A stretch of DNA of 64,000 nt from Streptomyces sp. NBC_01241. Lineage in GTDB: Bacteria > Actinomycetota > Actinomycetes > Streptomycetales > Streptomycetaceae. A program made the translations under genes and the position numbers. Positions 50,776 through 59,938 of the stretch are shown here, piece by piece (position 1 is the first letter of the stretch; each line of letters begins with the position of its first letter). The stretch spans positions 6,730,501 to 6,794,500 of the forward strand of contig NZ_CP108494.1 of NCBI RefSeq assembly GCF_041435435.1, in the 5' to 3' direction. A model generated the notes under the pieces. The model saw nothing but the letters and a program-made list of their open reading frames with translations. It had not been told where the DNA came from and did no database searches.

Positions 50776-52215
50776 GTGAGTCCGCTGCGCCCACCGAGCC
50801 CCACGCGTCCGTCCGGGCCACGCATCAAGAACCCGCACCAGCTGATCGCCGAGTCCGGCGCCGACCTGGAGGGGCACGGCCTCAGACGCTCCATGGGCCT
50901 CTTCCAGCTGGTGTGCTTCGGTGTCGGCGCCGTCGTCGGCACCGGCATCTTCGTCGGCCTCTCCGACAGCGTCGCCGAGGCCGGCCCCGCCGTCGTGCTG
51001 TCCTTCGTGCTCGCGGCGATCACCTGCATCTTCACCGCGTTCTCCTTCGCTGAGCTGGGCAGCGCGATCCCGGTCTCCGGCAGCTCGTACTCCTTCGCCT
51101 ATGCGACGCTCGGCGAGCGCATCGCGTTCCTCGTCGGCTGGTGTCTGCTGCTGGAGTACGGCGTCTCGGTCTCCGCGGTCGCCGTCGGCTGGAGCCAGTA
51201 CGTCAACGAGCTGCTGAGCAGCCTGTTCGGTCTGCAGCTGCCCGCCGCTCTCTCGGCGGGGCCCGGCGACGGCGGAGTGATCAATCTGCCCGCCGTCCTG
51301 GTGATCATGATGGCCGCCACCCTGCTGGTGCGCGGCGTCCGGGAGAGCGCGGGAGCCACCACCGCGATGGCGGTCCTCAAGATCGCCGTCCTGATCATGT
51401 TCTGCGTCATCGCCTTCACGGCCTTCGAGCACGGGAATCTCACGCCGTTCGTCGCTCACGGAGCGGGCGGGGTCACCGCCGGTGCGTCGCTGGCGTTCTT
51501 CTCGTACATCGGCTTCGACGCCATCACCACCGCGGGCGAAGAGGTCAGGAACCCGCGGCGGAACATCCCGATCGCGATCATGATCTGCATCGGCCTGGTC
51601 ACGCTGCTCTACTGCGCCGTCGCGCTCGCCGCCATCGGAGCCCTCGGCCCGGAGGCCGTTGCCCACCGGCCGGCCGCGCTCTCGATCGTCGTCGACCAGG
51701 TCACCGACTCGAACGTCGGAGGCGGGATCATCGCCTTCGGCGCGGTCGTCGCGATCGCGTCCGTCGTGCTCGCGGTGATGTACGGGCAGACCCGCATCCT
51801 GATGTCGATGTCCCGCGACGGCCTGATCCCCCGGGTCTTCGAGCGGGTCTCGCCGCGGACGGCGACGCCGGTCGCCAACACCTGGATCGTGGCGGTCGTC
51901 TTCGCGGTACCGGCGGCCTTCTCCTCGCTCGACGTGGTGGTGAATCTGACGACCATCGGCGCACTGGCCACCATGGTCGCGGTGAACATCGCGGTGATCG
52001 TGCTGCGCCGCCGCAACCCCGAGGTGAGGGGCTCGTTCCGGGTGCCGCTCTACCCGCTGAGCCCGGTCCTGGGCGTCGGATTCTGCCTGTATCTGATGTA
52101 CGGGACGGGCTGGGCGACCTGGGTGCAGTTCGCCGTCTTCCTGCTCGTCGGCGCGGCGGTCTACGCCTTCTACGGCCGCAGCCGCTCCCGGCTGGCCGCT
52201 GCCGACGCGGGGTGA
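50776..52215 (+). CDS. APC-superfamily amino-acid permease (CAT-like)
   Basis: A 479-residue permease with 12 predicted helices of the cationic-amino-acid-transporter type (FGVGAVVGTGIFVGLSDSVA, SFAELGSAIPVSGSSYSFAY, FFSYIGFDAITTAGEEVRNP). Next to arginine deiminase and ornithine carbamoyltransferase, arginine or ornithine exchange is a sensible prediction. GTG start after AGAGAAGAGA. Confidence 0.9.
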   Translation: MSPLRPPSPTRPSGPRIKNPHQLIAESGADLEGHGLRRSMGLFQLVCFGVGAVVGTGIFVGLSDSVAEAGPAVVLSFVLAAITCIFTAFSFAELGSAIPVSGSSYSFAYATLGERIAFLVGWCLLLEYGVSVSAVAVGWSQYVNELLSSLFGLQLPAALSAGPGDGGVINLPAVLVIMMAATLLVRGVRESAGATTAMAVLKIAVLIMFCVIAFTAFEHGNLTPFVAHGAGGVTAGASLAFFSYIGFDAITTAGEEVRNPRRNIPIAIMICIGLVTLLYCAVALAAIGALGPEAVAHRPAALSIVVDQVTDSNVGGGIIAFGAVVAIASVVLAVMYGQTRILMSMSRDGLIPRVFERVSPRTATPVANTWIVAVVFAVPAAFSSLDVVVNLTTIGALATMVAVNIAVIVLRRRNPEVRGSFRVPLYPLSPVLGVGFCLYLMYGTGWATWVQFAVFLLVGAAVYAFYGRSRSRLAAADAG

Positions 52216-52680
52216 TCAGGGGGACCGGGGCGGCGCGGGGGCGGCGGGTAAGTTCTGCGGTGTACGGGACGGCAGGGTGAACCAGACCGCCTTGCCGTGC
52301 TCCGTCGTGCGGTGACCGCAGGACGAACTGAGCGTACGGATCAGCAGCAGCCCCCGGCCGTGCTCCTGCCACGGGTCCGGCTCGCTGCCGGGCCGCGGAT
52401 GGGAGAGATCACCCGGCGGGGCGGGGTCGCGGTCGTGCACCTCCACCTGGCAGCCGGTCGGCAGCAGCTCCACCACCAGCTCGATCGGCTCCGCCCCGCG
52501 GGTGTGCTCCACCGCATTGGTGACCAGCTCGGCGGTGAGGAGCTCGGCGGTGTCCGAATCGGCCGGAGCGTCGATCTCCGCCAGCGCCGTACGGATCAGG
52601 GCGCGGGCGACCGGTACGGCCACCGTCGAGTGCGGCAGGGCGATCCGCCAGGAGGCAGGGACGGGGGCATCGGGGAGCAC
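52216..52680 (-). CDS. Anti-sigma-factor-like ATPase (HATPase, RsbW type)
   Basis: A 154-residue GHKL ATPase of the RsbW/SpoIIAB family, abundant in Streptomyces. The N-box TAELVTNAVEHTRG and G-boxes EVHDRDPAPP and HGRGLLLIRTLSSSCGHR are visible. It is convergent and end-to-end with the permease gene. Partner sigma factor or anti-anti-sigma factor is not adjacent. Confidence 0.88.
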   Translation of the reverse strand: MLPDAPVPASWRIALPHSTVAVPVARALIRTALAEIDAPADSDTAELLTAELVTNAVEHTRGAEPIELVVELLPTGCQVEVHDRDPAPPGDLSHPRPGSEPDPWQEHGRGLLLIRTLSSSCGHRTTEHGKAVWFTLPSRTPQNLPAAPAPPRSP

Positions 52681-52878
52681 GGCAGAGTTTCCGTTCCGTA
52701 GTCGGTCGAGATTCCGGGCGTCGGTGGGGTTTCCGGGGCCGGTCGGAGGGCTTTCTGGACGTCAACACTTCTTCGGTTCAACCTTTACGAAGTGCAACGA
52801 GTTCGGACCAGGGTCTGCCGACCGGCATGAAGGGGACATTCGGCACTGCTTTCTCACGCTCCGCGTATCGCGTGCCCG

Positions 52879-52905
52879 TGACGGGAGTCACGTACGAGTG
52901 ATAAG
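52879..52905 (+). promoter_or_regulatory. Shared operator/promoter module, copy 1 (enoyl-CoA hydratase operon)
   Basis: TGACGGGAGTCA (52879-52890, within the longer dyad CGTGACGGGAGTCACG), 9 nt, then GATAAG (52900-52905). The same arrangement with one base changed occurs at 58726-58752 in the other operon of the locus. GTGACG can serve as -35 with a 16-bp spacer to GATAAG, so a repressor on the dyad would cover the promoter. Confidence 0.7.
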
Positions 52906-52959
52906 TTCGGTTGCAGGTATCGCAGGCAGCGGCCCGACGGCTGAAGGAGAGCCCCCTCC

Positions 52960-53787
52960 ATGAGTCCGTTTCCCAGCTCCGCCCCCCGTACGGATGACTG
53001 GCGTCATCTGCGGCTGACGACGGACGACGGAGTCGCCACCGTCACCCTCGCCCGCCCCGAGAAACTCAACGCGCTCACCTTCGGTGCCTACGCCGACCTG
53101 CGCGACCTGCTTGCCGAACTGTCCCGCGAACGCACCGTGCGCGCGCTGGTGCTCGCGGGGGAGGGCCGCGGATTCTGCTCGGGCGGAGATGTCGACGACA
53201 TCATCGGCGCGACACTCGCCATGGACACCGCCCAGCTCCTCGATTTCAACCGCATGACCGGGCAGGTGGTGCGGGCCCTTCGTGAAACCCCCTTCCCCGT
53301 CATCGCCGCCGTACACGGCGTGGCCGCAGGTGCCGGCGCGGTTCTCGCACTGGCCGCCGATTTCCGGATCGCGGACCCGTCCGCCCGCTTCGCCTTCCTC
53401 TTCACCAAGGTCGGTCTCTCCGGCGGCGACATGGGCGCCGCCTACCTGCTGCCGCGCGTCGTCGGCCTCGGTCACGCCACCCGACTGCTGATGCTCGGCG
53501 AACCGGTCCGCGCGCCCGAAGCTGAGCGGATCGGACTGATCAGCGAGCTGACCGAGGAAGGCCAGGCGGATGTGCGCGCGGCGGCGCTCGCCCGCCGCCT
53601 CGCCGACGGACCGGCCCTCGCCCTCGCCCAGACCAAGGCACTGCTCACCGCCGAACTCGACATGCCGCTCGCCGCCGCGGTCGAGATGGACGCCGCGACC
53701 CAGGCCCTGCTGATGCACGGCGACGACTACGCCGAATTCCATGCCGCCTTCACCGAGAAGCGGCCACCGAAGTGGCAAGGCCGGTAG
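52960..53787 (+). CDS. Enoyl-CoA hydratase/isomerase
   Basis: A 275-residue crotonase-fold protein. The oxyanion-hole segments are GRGFCSGGDVDD and HGVAAGAGAVLALAADFRIA; the catalytic loop reads LFTKVGLSGGDMGAAYLLPR. It starts the operon with the bifunctional monooxygenase/reductase (4 bp apart), fitting hydration of a ring-derived enoyl-CoA in an aryl-CoA pathway. AAGGAG precedes the ATG. Confidence 0.93.
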   Translation: MSPFPSSAPRTDDWRHLRLTTDDGVATVTLARPEKLNALTFGAYADLRDLLAELSRERTVRALVLAGEGRGFCSGGDVDDIIGATLAMDTAQLLDFNRMTGQVVRALRETPFPVIAAVHGVAAGAGAVLALAADFRIADPSARFAFLFTKVGLSGGDMGAAYLLPRVVGLGHATRLLMLGEPVRAPEAERIGLISELTEEGQADVRAAALARRLADGPALALAQTKALLTAELDMPLAAAVEMDAATQALLMHGDDYAEFHAAFTEKRPPKWQGR

Positions 53788-53791
53788 CGCG

Positions 53792-56185
53792 ATGCCGCCC
53801 GACATCAGCGCCACCGGCTCGGGACCGTCCGCCGCGACGGCGCCGGGTGTGATTCCATCCGCCGCGACGGCGACGGCTCCTGGCACACATCCCTCCGCAA
53901 CGAAGCCGACCGGCGTGAAACGGATCGCGGTCATCGGCGGCGGACCCGGTGGGCTCTACGCCGCGGCCCTGCTCAAGCGGCTCGATCCGGAACGCGACAT
54001 CACCGTCTGGGAGCGTAACGCCCCCGACGACACCTTCGGCTTCGGCGTCGTCCTCTCCGACGAGACCCTCGGCGGCATCGAACACGCCGACCCCGTCGTG
54101 TACCGGGCGCTCCAGGACGAATTCGTACGGTGGGACGACATCGACATCGTCCACCGAGGCGTGACCCAGACCTCCGGCGGCCACGGCTTCGCCGCGCTGG
54201 GCCGGCGCAGGCTCCTGGAGATCCTGCACGACCGCTGCGAGTCCCTCGGCGTACGCCTCCGCTTTTGCACCGTGGCCCCGCCGGCCGCCGAGCTGGCCGC
54301 CGCCCACGACCTGGTGATCGCCGCCGACGGAGTGCACAGCCTCACCCGCGCCGCGCACGCCGACACCTTCGGCCCCCGCCTCACCGACCACCGCTGCCGC
54401 TACATCTGGCTCGCCGCCGACTTCGCCCTCGACGCCTTCCGCTTCGAGATCGCCGAGACCGCGTACGGGGTGATGCAGCTGCACGGCTACCCCTTCTCGG
54501 CCGACGCCTCCACCGTCATCGTCGAGATGCGCGAAGAGGTCTGGCGGGCCGCCGGATTCGACACCTGCGACGTGGAGCACTCGACCGTACGCTGCGCCAA
54601 GATCTTCACCGAGGCGCTCGGCGGCCGGCCGCTGCGCTCCAACAACTCCTCCTGGCTGACCTTCCGCACCGTCGTCAACGCCCGCTGGTCGCACGGCAAC
54701 ACGGTCCTCATCGGCGACGCCGCCCACACCGCGCACTTCTCCATCGGCTCCGGCACCAAACTCGCCGTCGAGGACGCCCTCGCGCTCGCCGCCTGCATCG
54801 AGGAACAGCCCGACCTGCCCGCCGCGCTGTCCGCGTACGAGACCGAGCGCCGGCCGGTCGTCGAATCGACCCAGCGGGCCGCCGCGGCCAGCCTGCGCTG
54901 GTTCGAGGAGCTCGGCACCTACGTCGACCAGCCGCCCCGCCAGTTCGCCTTCAACCTTCTCACCCGCAGCCGCCGCGTCACCCACGACAACCTGCGGCTG
55001 CGCGACGCCTCCTTCACCGCCGCCGTCGAGGAGGAGTTCGGCTGCGCCCCGGACACCCCGCCGATGTTCACCCCGCTGCGGCTGCGCGGCCTCGAACTCC
55101 GCAACCGCGTCGTCGTCTCACCCATGGACATGTACGCGGCCATCGACGGCGTCCCCGGCGACTTCCACCTCGTCCACCTGGGCGCACGCGCACTCGGTGG
55201 CGCCGGGCTCGTCATGACGGAGATGGTGTGCGTCAGCGCCGAGGGCCGCATCACCCCCGGCTGCACCGGGCTCTACAGCCCCGAACAGGCCGCGGCCTGG
55301 ACCCGGATCACCGGCTTCGTCCACGCGAGCGCGCCCGGAACGGCCATCGGCGTCCAGCTCGGCCACTCCGGACGCAAGGGATCCACCAAACTCATGTGGG
55401 AGGGCATCGACCAGCCCCTCGACCACGGCAACTGGCCGCTCACCGCCGCGTCCCCGATCCCGTACGCGGACGGCGTCAACCAGGTCCCGCACGCCCTGGA
55501 CCGAGCCGGACTCGACGCCGTACGCGAACAGTTCGCGGCGGCGGCCCGCCGTGCCGATCACTGCGGCTTCGACCTGCTGGAACTCCACTGCGCCCATGGC
55601 TACCTGCTGTCCGGCTTCCTCTCGCCGCTCACCAACCGCCGCACCGACCGGTACGGCGGATCGCTGGGCAACCGGCTCCGCTTCCCCCTGGAAGTCTTCG
55701 ACGCGGTCCGCGCCGACTGGCCCGACGACCGGCCCATGACCGTCCGCATCTCCGCCACGGACTGGGCCGAGGGCGGCACGACCGCCGAGGACGCCGTCGA
55801 GATCGCCCGTGCCTTCGTCGCCCACGGCGCCGATGCCATCGACGTCTCCACCGGCCAGGTCGTCCCCGACGAGCGCCCCGAGTACGGCCGCTCCTACCAG
55901 ACCCCGTACGCGGACCGGATCCGCAACACGCTGTGCGTGCCGGTCATCGCGGTCGGCGCGATCTCGTCCTGGGACGACGTCAATTCACTGCTGCTCGCGG
56001 GCCGGGCCGACCTCTGCGCCCTGGCCCGCCCCCATCTCTACGACCCGCACTGGACGCTGCACGCGGCGGCCGACCAGGGCTACAGCGGTCCGGGCGCGCC
56101 CTGGCCGCTCCCGTACCGCGCGGGCAGCCGCACCCCGCCGACGGGCCGCACGGACGCACCGAAGCCCCGGCTCACCCTGGGGTGA
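53792..56185 (+). CDS. Bifunctional aryl-CoA monooxygenase/reductase (2-aminobenzoyl-CoA or salicylyl-CoA type)
   Basis: A 797-residue fusion. The N-terminal 40 residues are Ala/Pro/Thr-rich. Residues about 42-410 are a flavin monooxygenase (IAVIGGGPGGLYAAALLKRL, IGDAAHTAHFSIGSGTKLAV). Residues about 430-780 are an Old-Yellow-Enzyme-like reductase (FTPLRLRGLELRNRVVVSPM, GVQLGHSGRKGS, TNRRTDRYGGSLGNRLRFPL). This matches 2-aminobenzoyl-CoA monooxygenase/reductase and the salicylyl-CoA 5-hydroxylase SdgC. Neighbouring acyl-CoA dehydrogenase, hydratase and RidA-like genes favour the aminobenzoyl pathway, which dearomatises anthraniloyl-CoA. A later GTG (53918) is an alternative start. Confidence 0.9.
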   Translation: MPPDISATGSGPSAATAPGVIPSAATATAPGTHPSATKPTGVKRIAVIGGGPGGLYAAALLKRLDPERDITVWERNAPDDTFGFGVVLSDETLGGIEHADPVVYRALQDEFVRWDDIDIVHRGVTQTSGGHGFAALGRRRLLEILHDRCESLGVRLRFCTVAPPAAELAAAHDLVIAADGVHSLTRAAHADTFGPRLTDHRCRYIWLAADFALDAFRFEIAETAYGVMQLHGYPFSADASTVIVEMREEVWRAAGFDTCDVEHSTVRCAKIFTEALGGRPLRSNNSSWLTFRTVVNARWSHGNTVLIGDAAHTAHFSIGSGTKLAVEDALALAACIEEQPDLPAALSAYETERRPVVESTQRAAAASLRWFEELGTYVDQPPRQFAFNLLTRSRRVTHDNLRLRDASFTAAVEEEFGCAPDTPPMFTPLRLRGLELRNRVVVSPMDMYAAIDGVPGDFHLVHLGARALGGAGLVMTEMVCVSAEGRITPGCTGLYSPEQAAAWTRITGFVHASAPGTAIGVQLGHSGRKGSTKLMWEGIDQPLDHGNWPLTAASPIPYADGVNQVPHALDRAGLDAVREQFAAAARRADHCGFDLLELHCAHGYLLSGFLSPLTNRRTDRYGGSLGNRLRFPLEVFDAVRADWPDDRPMTVRISATDWAEGGTTAEDAVEIARAFVAHGADAIDVSTGQVVPDERPEYGRSYQTPYADRIRNTLCVPVIAVGAISSWDDVNSLLLAGRADLCALARPHLYDPHWTLHAAADQGYSGPGAPWPLPYRAGSRTPPTGRTDAPKPRLTLG

Positions 56186-57008
56186 CGGGCTCCTCCGCCG
56201 CGCTGATCAGCAGCCGGTCCGAGACCGCCCGGAAGCCGATGCGCCGGTACACGCCGTTGCTGGTCGGGTTCGCAAGGTCGGTGAAGAGCAGCACCTCCTG
56301 CGCGCCCGCCTCCCGAGCCGCCCGGGCGACCTCCGCCGTCACCGCGGCCGCGTAGCCCCGGCCGCGGTACTCGGCAGGTGTGTAGACCGTCGCGATCCGT
56401 ACCGTGCCCGCGATCCGTGGCGAGGCACCCGCCATCGACACCGGGACGCCGCCGTCCTCCCAGAGTGTCAGCGTGCCGGCTGCCGTCCCTTCGTCCACCA
56501 GCCGCTCGGCATTTTTGCCGGGCTGGCCGACCTGGTCGGCGAACGCGTGGAACCAGCGCACCAGCGGCTCCCGGTCGGCGGCGGTGGCGGCCCGGTGCCT
56601 CCCGGCCGGTGCCGGAGAGGGCGGGACCAGCGTCTCCAGCCGGTAGAGCCGCTGCTCCTGGTCGACCCGGTGGCCCGGCCAGGTGGCGGCCAGCGCCTCG
56701 GCGGTGGCCCGGTCCGCGTTGACCCCGGTCAGCGGGAGCGCGGCGGCCAGCGGGGCGAGCGCTTCCGGGGCGACGGTCCCCAGCAGTGGCCGGTACGGCG
56801 GGGTCTGCACCAGCGTCCCCGCGACCTCGCCGTCCGCCCCGCGCCACCAGCCCAGCAGCGGGGCGGAGTCGGTGTAGGCGTGCGGGCCGCCCCGACGCAG
56901 GGCCGCGGTGACGGTCAGCACCAGGGTGTTCTCGGCGGGCCGGGCGGCCAGCGAGGCGCCGGCCGCGTCCAGAAATACGTCGACGTCATCGGTGAAGGTC
57001 CAGGTCAT
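56172..57008 (-). CDS. GNAT-family N-acetyltransferase
   Basis: A 278-residue acetyltransferase; the C-terminal GNAT domain has VRIATVYTPAEYRGRGYAAA, VTAEVARAAREAGAQEV and PTSNGVYRRIGFRAV. The N-terminal 130 residues are a second, degenerate GNAT-like half. Its 3-prime end overlaps the convergent monooxygenase gene by 14 bp. Link to the aryl-CoA pathway is positional only. Confidence 0.88.
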   Translation of the reverse strand: MTWTFTDDVDVFLDAAGASLAARPAENTLVLTVTAALRRGGPHAYTDSAPLLGWWRGADGEVAGTLVQTPPYRPLLGTVAPEALAPLAAALPLTGVNADRATAEALAATWPGHRVDQEQRLYRLETLVPPSPAPAGRHRAATAADREPLVRWFHAFADQVGQPGKNAERLVDEGTAAGTLTLWEDGGVPVSMAGASPRIAGTVRIATVYTPAEYRGRGYAAAVTAEVARAAREAGAQEVLLFTDLANPTSNGVYRRIGFRAVSDRLLISAAEEPVTPG

Positions 57009-57081
57009 GCCTCATCCTGCCGGGTGCGGGTGGCGCGAAGCACCCGTATTTCCGGGTCACTCGGCTCGCAGCATTTCGGGG

Positions 57082-58683
57082 TCACTGGTCCCGCAGCCGG
57101 AAGCGCTGCAGCTTCCCGGTGGCGGTCCGGGGCAGTGCGGGCAGGAACTCGACGACGCGCGGGCACTTGTGCGGGGCCAGTTCGCCCTTCATGTACGTAC
57201 GCAGCTCGTCGGCCGACAGTTCGGCGCCCTCACGCAGCACCACGTACGCCACCACGATCCGGCCGCGCAGTTCGTCGGGCCGCCCCACCACCGCGGCCTC
57301 GGCCACCGCGGGGTGACGCAACACGGCGTCCTCGACCTCGGGGCCCGCGATGTTGTAGCCGGAGGAGATGATCATGTCGTCGGCGCGGGCGACGTAACGG
57401 AAGTAGCCGTCCGGATCGCGCACATACGTGTCACCGGTGATGTTCCAGCCGTGCGCCACGTAGTCCCGCTGGCGTTCGTCGGCGAGATAGCGGCAGCCGA
57501 TCGGACCGCGTACGGCGAGGAGCCCCGGCTCCCCGTCCGGCATCTGCCGGCCCTCGCCGTCCACCACCCGGGCCTGCCAGCCGGGCACCGGAACTCCGGT
57601 GGTGCCGGGGCGGATCGCGTCGTCGGCGGCGGAGATGAAGATGTGCAGCAGTTCGGTGGCGCCGATGCCGTTGATGATGCGCAGACCCGTCCGCTCGTAC
57701 CAGGACCGCCAGGTGGCCACCGGGAGGTTCTCGCCGGCCGAGACACAGCGCCGCAGCGCGGTCAGATCGTGCTCGTCGACGCGGTCGAGCATCACGCGGT
57801 ACGCGGTCGGCGCCGTGAACAGCACCGACACCCGGTGGGCGGCGAGCGCGGGCAACAGCTGCACCGGGCCGGCCTGTTCGAGCAGCAGGGAACTGGCACC
57901 GGCCCGCAGTGGGAAGACCACCAGACCGCCGAGCCCGAAGGTGAAGCCGAGCGGCGGACTGCCCGCGAACACGTCGTCGGGCGTCGGGCGCAGGACATGG
58001 CGCGAGAACGTGTCGGCGATGGCGAGCACGTCCCGGTGGAAGTGCATACAGCCCTTCGGCCGCCCGGTCGTGCCCGAGGTGAACGCGATCAGCGCGACAT
58101 CGTCCGCCGCCGTGTCCACCGGCAGGTACGGCCCCCGCTCGGCCTCGGCCAGCCGCAGCAGATCGTCCGGGGCGTCACCCCCGTACGCCGTGATCCGTAG
58201 TCCCGGCACCTGAGCCTTCACCAGATCGTCGATCGCCCGGATGTCGCACAGTGCGTGGCTCACCCGGGCGATCGAGCAGATGGTGGCGAGCTCGGCGGAC
58301 CGCTGCTGGGCCAGCACCGTGACGGCGATCGCGCCCGCCTTCAGCACCGCGAGCCAGCAGGCGGCCAGCTGGGGCGTGGTGGGGCCGCGCAGCAGCACGC
58401 GGTTGCCGGGGACGACCCCCAGATCCGACGTGAGGACATGGGCGATCCGGTCCACCCGGTCCCGCAGTTCCCCGTAGCTCCACACTCCGCCGTCCGGGGT
58501 ACGGAAGGCGGGGCGGTCGGGGCCGAAGCGCTCGGCCGTACGGTCCAGGAGCTCCGCCGCGCAGTTGAGGCGGGCCGGGTAGTTCAGTTCGGGCAGGTCG
58601 AAGAGCAGTTCCGGCCACTGGTCCGGAGGTGGCAGGTGCTCCCTGGCGAAGCTGTCGAGGTGCGCTGAGGTCTTCGGGTCCAT
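57082..58683 (-). CDS. Aryl-CoA ligase (2-aminobenzoate/benzoate-CoA ligase type)
   Basis: A 533-residue AMP-forming ligase. The P-loop AFTSGTTGRPKGCMHF, the A5 region NGIGATELLHIFIS, and the late motifs DGYFRYVARADDMIISSGYN and PRTATGKLQRF with catalytic lysine are visible. Sequence style (ELNYPARLNCAAELLD) is that of benzoate/2-aminobenzoate ligases. It supplies the CoA thioester used by the bifunctional oxygenase. It diverges from the acyl-CoA dehydrogenase and its promoter (TTGACT, complement of 58733-58738; TACGCT, complement of 58711-58716) overlaps the shared operator. Confidence 0.92.
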   Translation of the reverse strand: MDPKTSAHLDSFAREHLPPPDQWPELLFDLPELNYPARLNCAAELLDRTAERFGPDRPAFRTPDGGVWSYGELRDRVDRIAHVLTSDLGVVPGNRVLLRGPTTPQLAACWLAVLKAGAIAVTVLAQQRSAELATICSIARVSHALCDIRAIDDLVKAQVPGLRITAYGGDAPDDLLRLAEAERGPYLPVDTAADDVALIAFTSGTTGRPKGCMHFHRDVLAIADTFSRHVLRPTPDDVFAGSPPLGFTFGLGGLVVFPLRAGASSLLLEQAGPVQLLPALAAHRVSVLFTAPTAYRVMLDRVDEHDLTALRRCVSAGENLPVATWRSWYERTGLRIINGIGATELLHIFISAADDAIRPGTTGVPVPGWQARVVDGEGRQMPDGEPGLLAVRGPIGCRYLADERQRDYVAHGWNITGDTYVRDPDGYFRYVARADDMIISSGYNIAGPEVEDAVLRHPAVAEAAVVGRPDELRGRIVVAYVVLREGAELSADELRTYMKGELAPHKCPRVVEFLPALPRTATGKLQRFRLRDQ

Positions 58684-58710
58684 GACGGATCGCCCCCTTG
58701 TCGCCTCCGG

Positions 58711-58752
58711 AGCGTATCGTTTGGGTGACGGTAGTCAACGGTCCGCGATAAG
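58711..58752. promoter_or_regulatory. Shared operator/promoter module, copy 2 (divergent ligase and dehydrogenase)
   Basis: TGACGGTAGTCA (58726-58737) with GATAAG (58747-58752) exactly 9 nt downstream repeats the module seen before the hydratase gene. Facing left, TTGACT and TACGCT (16-bp spacer) form a ligase promoter whose -35 lies on the same dyad. One repressor could thus govern both directions and both operons. Confidence 0.7.
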
Positions 58753-58810
58753 ACGAGAAAAACGAGATGCGCCCCCGGGTGCCTCGGACACCGACAAGAG
58801 AGGCGCCGGT

Positions 58811-59938
58811 ATGACGGCATTCTCGCTCGATCCGGCACAAACCGCCTGGTGCGAGGAACTGAGAGTCCTTGCCGAGCAGCAATTGCGCCCCCTCGCCGAA
58901 AAGGGCGACCCGGGCCACGTCAACCGCCCCCTGATCACCGCACTCGGCGAGTCGGGTCTCCTCGACCGGCTGCTGAACTCCGGCGCCCTCGACCTCTGCC
59001 TGCTCCGCGAGTCCCTGGCCCGCGGCTGCACGGAGGCCGAGACCGCACTGGCCCTCCAGGGCCTCGGCACCCACCCCGTGCTCCGGGCGGGAACCCCGGC
59101 TCTCCGCGAGCGCTGGCTCCCCGAAGTGCGCGCCGGCCGCGCCGTCGCCGCCTTCGCACTCAGCGAACCGGGCGCGGGCTCCGACGCGGCGGCCCTCGCC
59201 CTGAACGCCGAACGCGCCCCCGACGGCTGGCGCCTGACCGGCGAGAAGTGCTGGATCTCCAACGCACCCGAGGCCGACTTCTACACCGTCTTCGCGCGTA
59301 CGACCCAGGGCGCCGGATCCCGTGGCGTCACCGCGTTCCTGGTCCCCGCCGACCGCCCCGGACTGACCGGCACCGCCCTCGACATGCTCTCGCCGCACCC
59401 CATCGGAACCCTGGTCTTCGACGGTGTCCCGGTCACCGCCGACGATGTGCTCGGCGAACCGGACCGCGGCTTCCGGGTCGCCATGGACACCCTCAACCTG
59501 TTCCGCCCCAGCGTCGGCGCGTTCGCCGTCGGCATGGCCCGCGCCGCCCTCGACGCCACGGTGACGCACACCGCCGGACGCACCGCCTTCGGCGGCCCGC
59601 TGAAGGACCTTCAGGCCGTCTCCCACCAGGTCGCCGAGATGGCCACCCGTACCGAAGCCGCCCGGCTGCTGGTGTACGCGGCCGCTGCCGCGTACGACGC
59701 GGGCGAGCCCGGCGTACCGCGCCGCGCGGCCATGGCGAAGCTGTACGCCACCGAGACCGCGCAGTACGTCGTCGACACCGCCGTCCAACTGCACGGCGCC
59801 CGCGCCCTGCGCCGCGGCCACCTCCTCGAACACCTGTACAGAGAGGTCCGCGCCCCACGGATCTACGAGGGCGCCAGCGAGGTCCAGCGCACGATCATCG
59901 CCAAGGAGCTGTACGCGAACCGGGAGGCGTCCGCATGA
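58811..59938 (+). CDS. Acyl-CoA dehydrogenase
   Basis: A 375-residue flavoprotein of the acyl-CoA dehydrogenase family. The FAD/substrate signatures FALSEPGAGSDAAALAL and TGEKCWISNAPEADFY and the catalytic glutamate in RIYEGASEVQRTIIAKEL are all visible. It probably oxidises a ring-reduced CoA intermediate after the dearomatising step. The ATG at 58811 follows AGAGAGG. The stop overlaps the next ATG. Confidence 0.93.
   Translation: MTAFSLDPAQTAWCEELRVLAEQQLRPLAEKGDPGHVNRPLITALGESGLLDRLLNSGALDLCLLRESLARGCTEAETALALQGLGTHPVLRAGTPALRERWLPEVRAGRAVAAFALSEPGAGSDAAALALNAERAPDGWRLTGEKCWISNAPEADFYTVFARTTQGAGSRGVTAFLVPADRPGLTGTALDMLSPHPIGTLVFDGVPVTADDVLGEPDRGFRVAMDTLNLFRPSVGAFAVGMARAALDATVTHTAGRTAFGGPLKDLQAVSHQVAEMATRTEAARLLVYAAAAAYDAGEPGVPRRAAMAKLYATETAQYVVDTAVQLHGARALRRGHLLEHLYREVRAPRIYEGASEVQRTIIAKELYANREASA

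Noticed and set aside
52877..52892. BldD-type operator at CGTGACGGGAGTCACG
   Set aside because: The AC and GT half-sites are 4 nt apart, whereas the BldD consensus has 5; the presence of a second copy at 58726 fits a pathway-specific regulator better.
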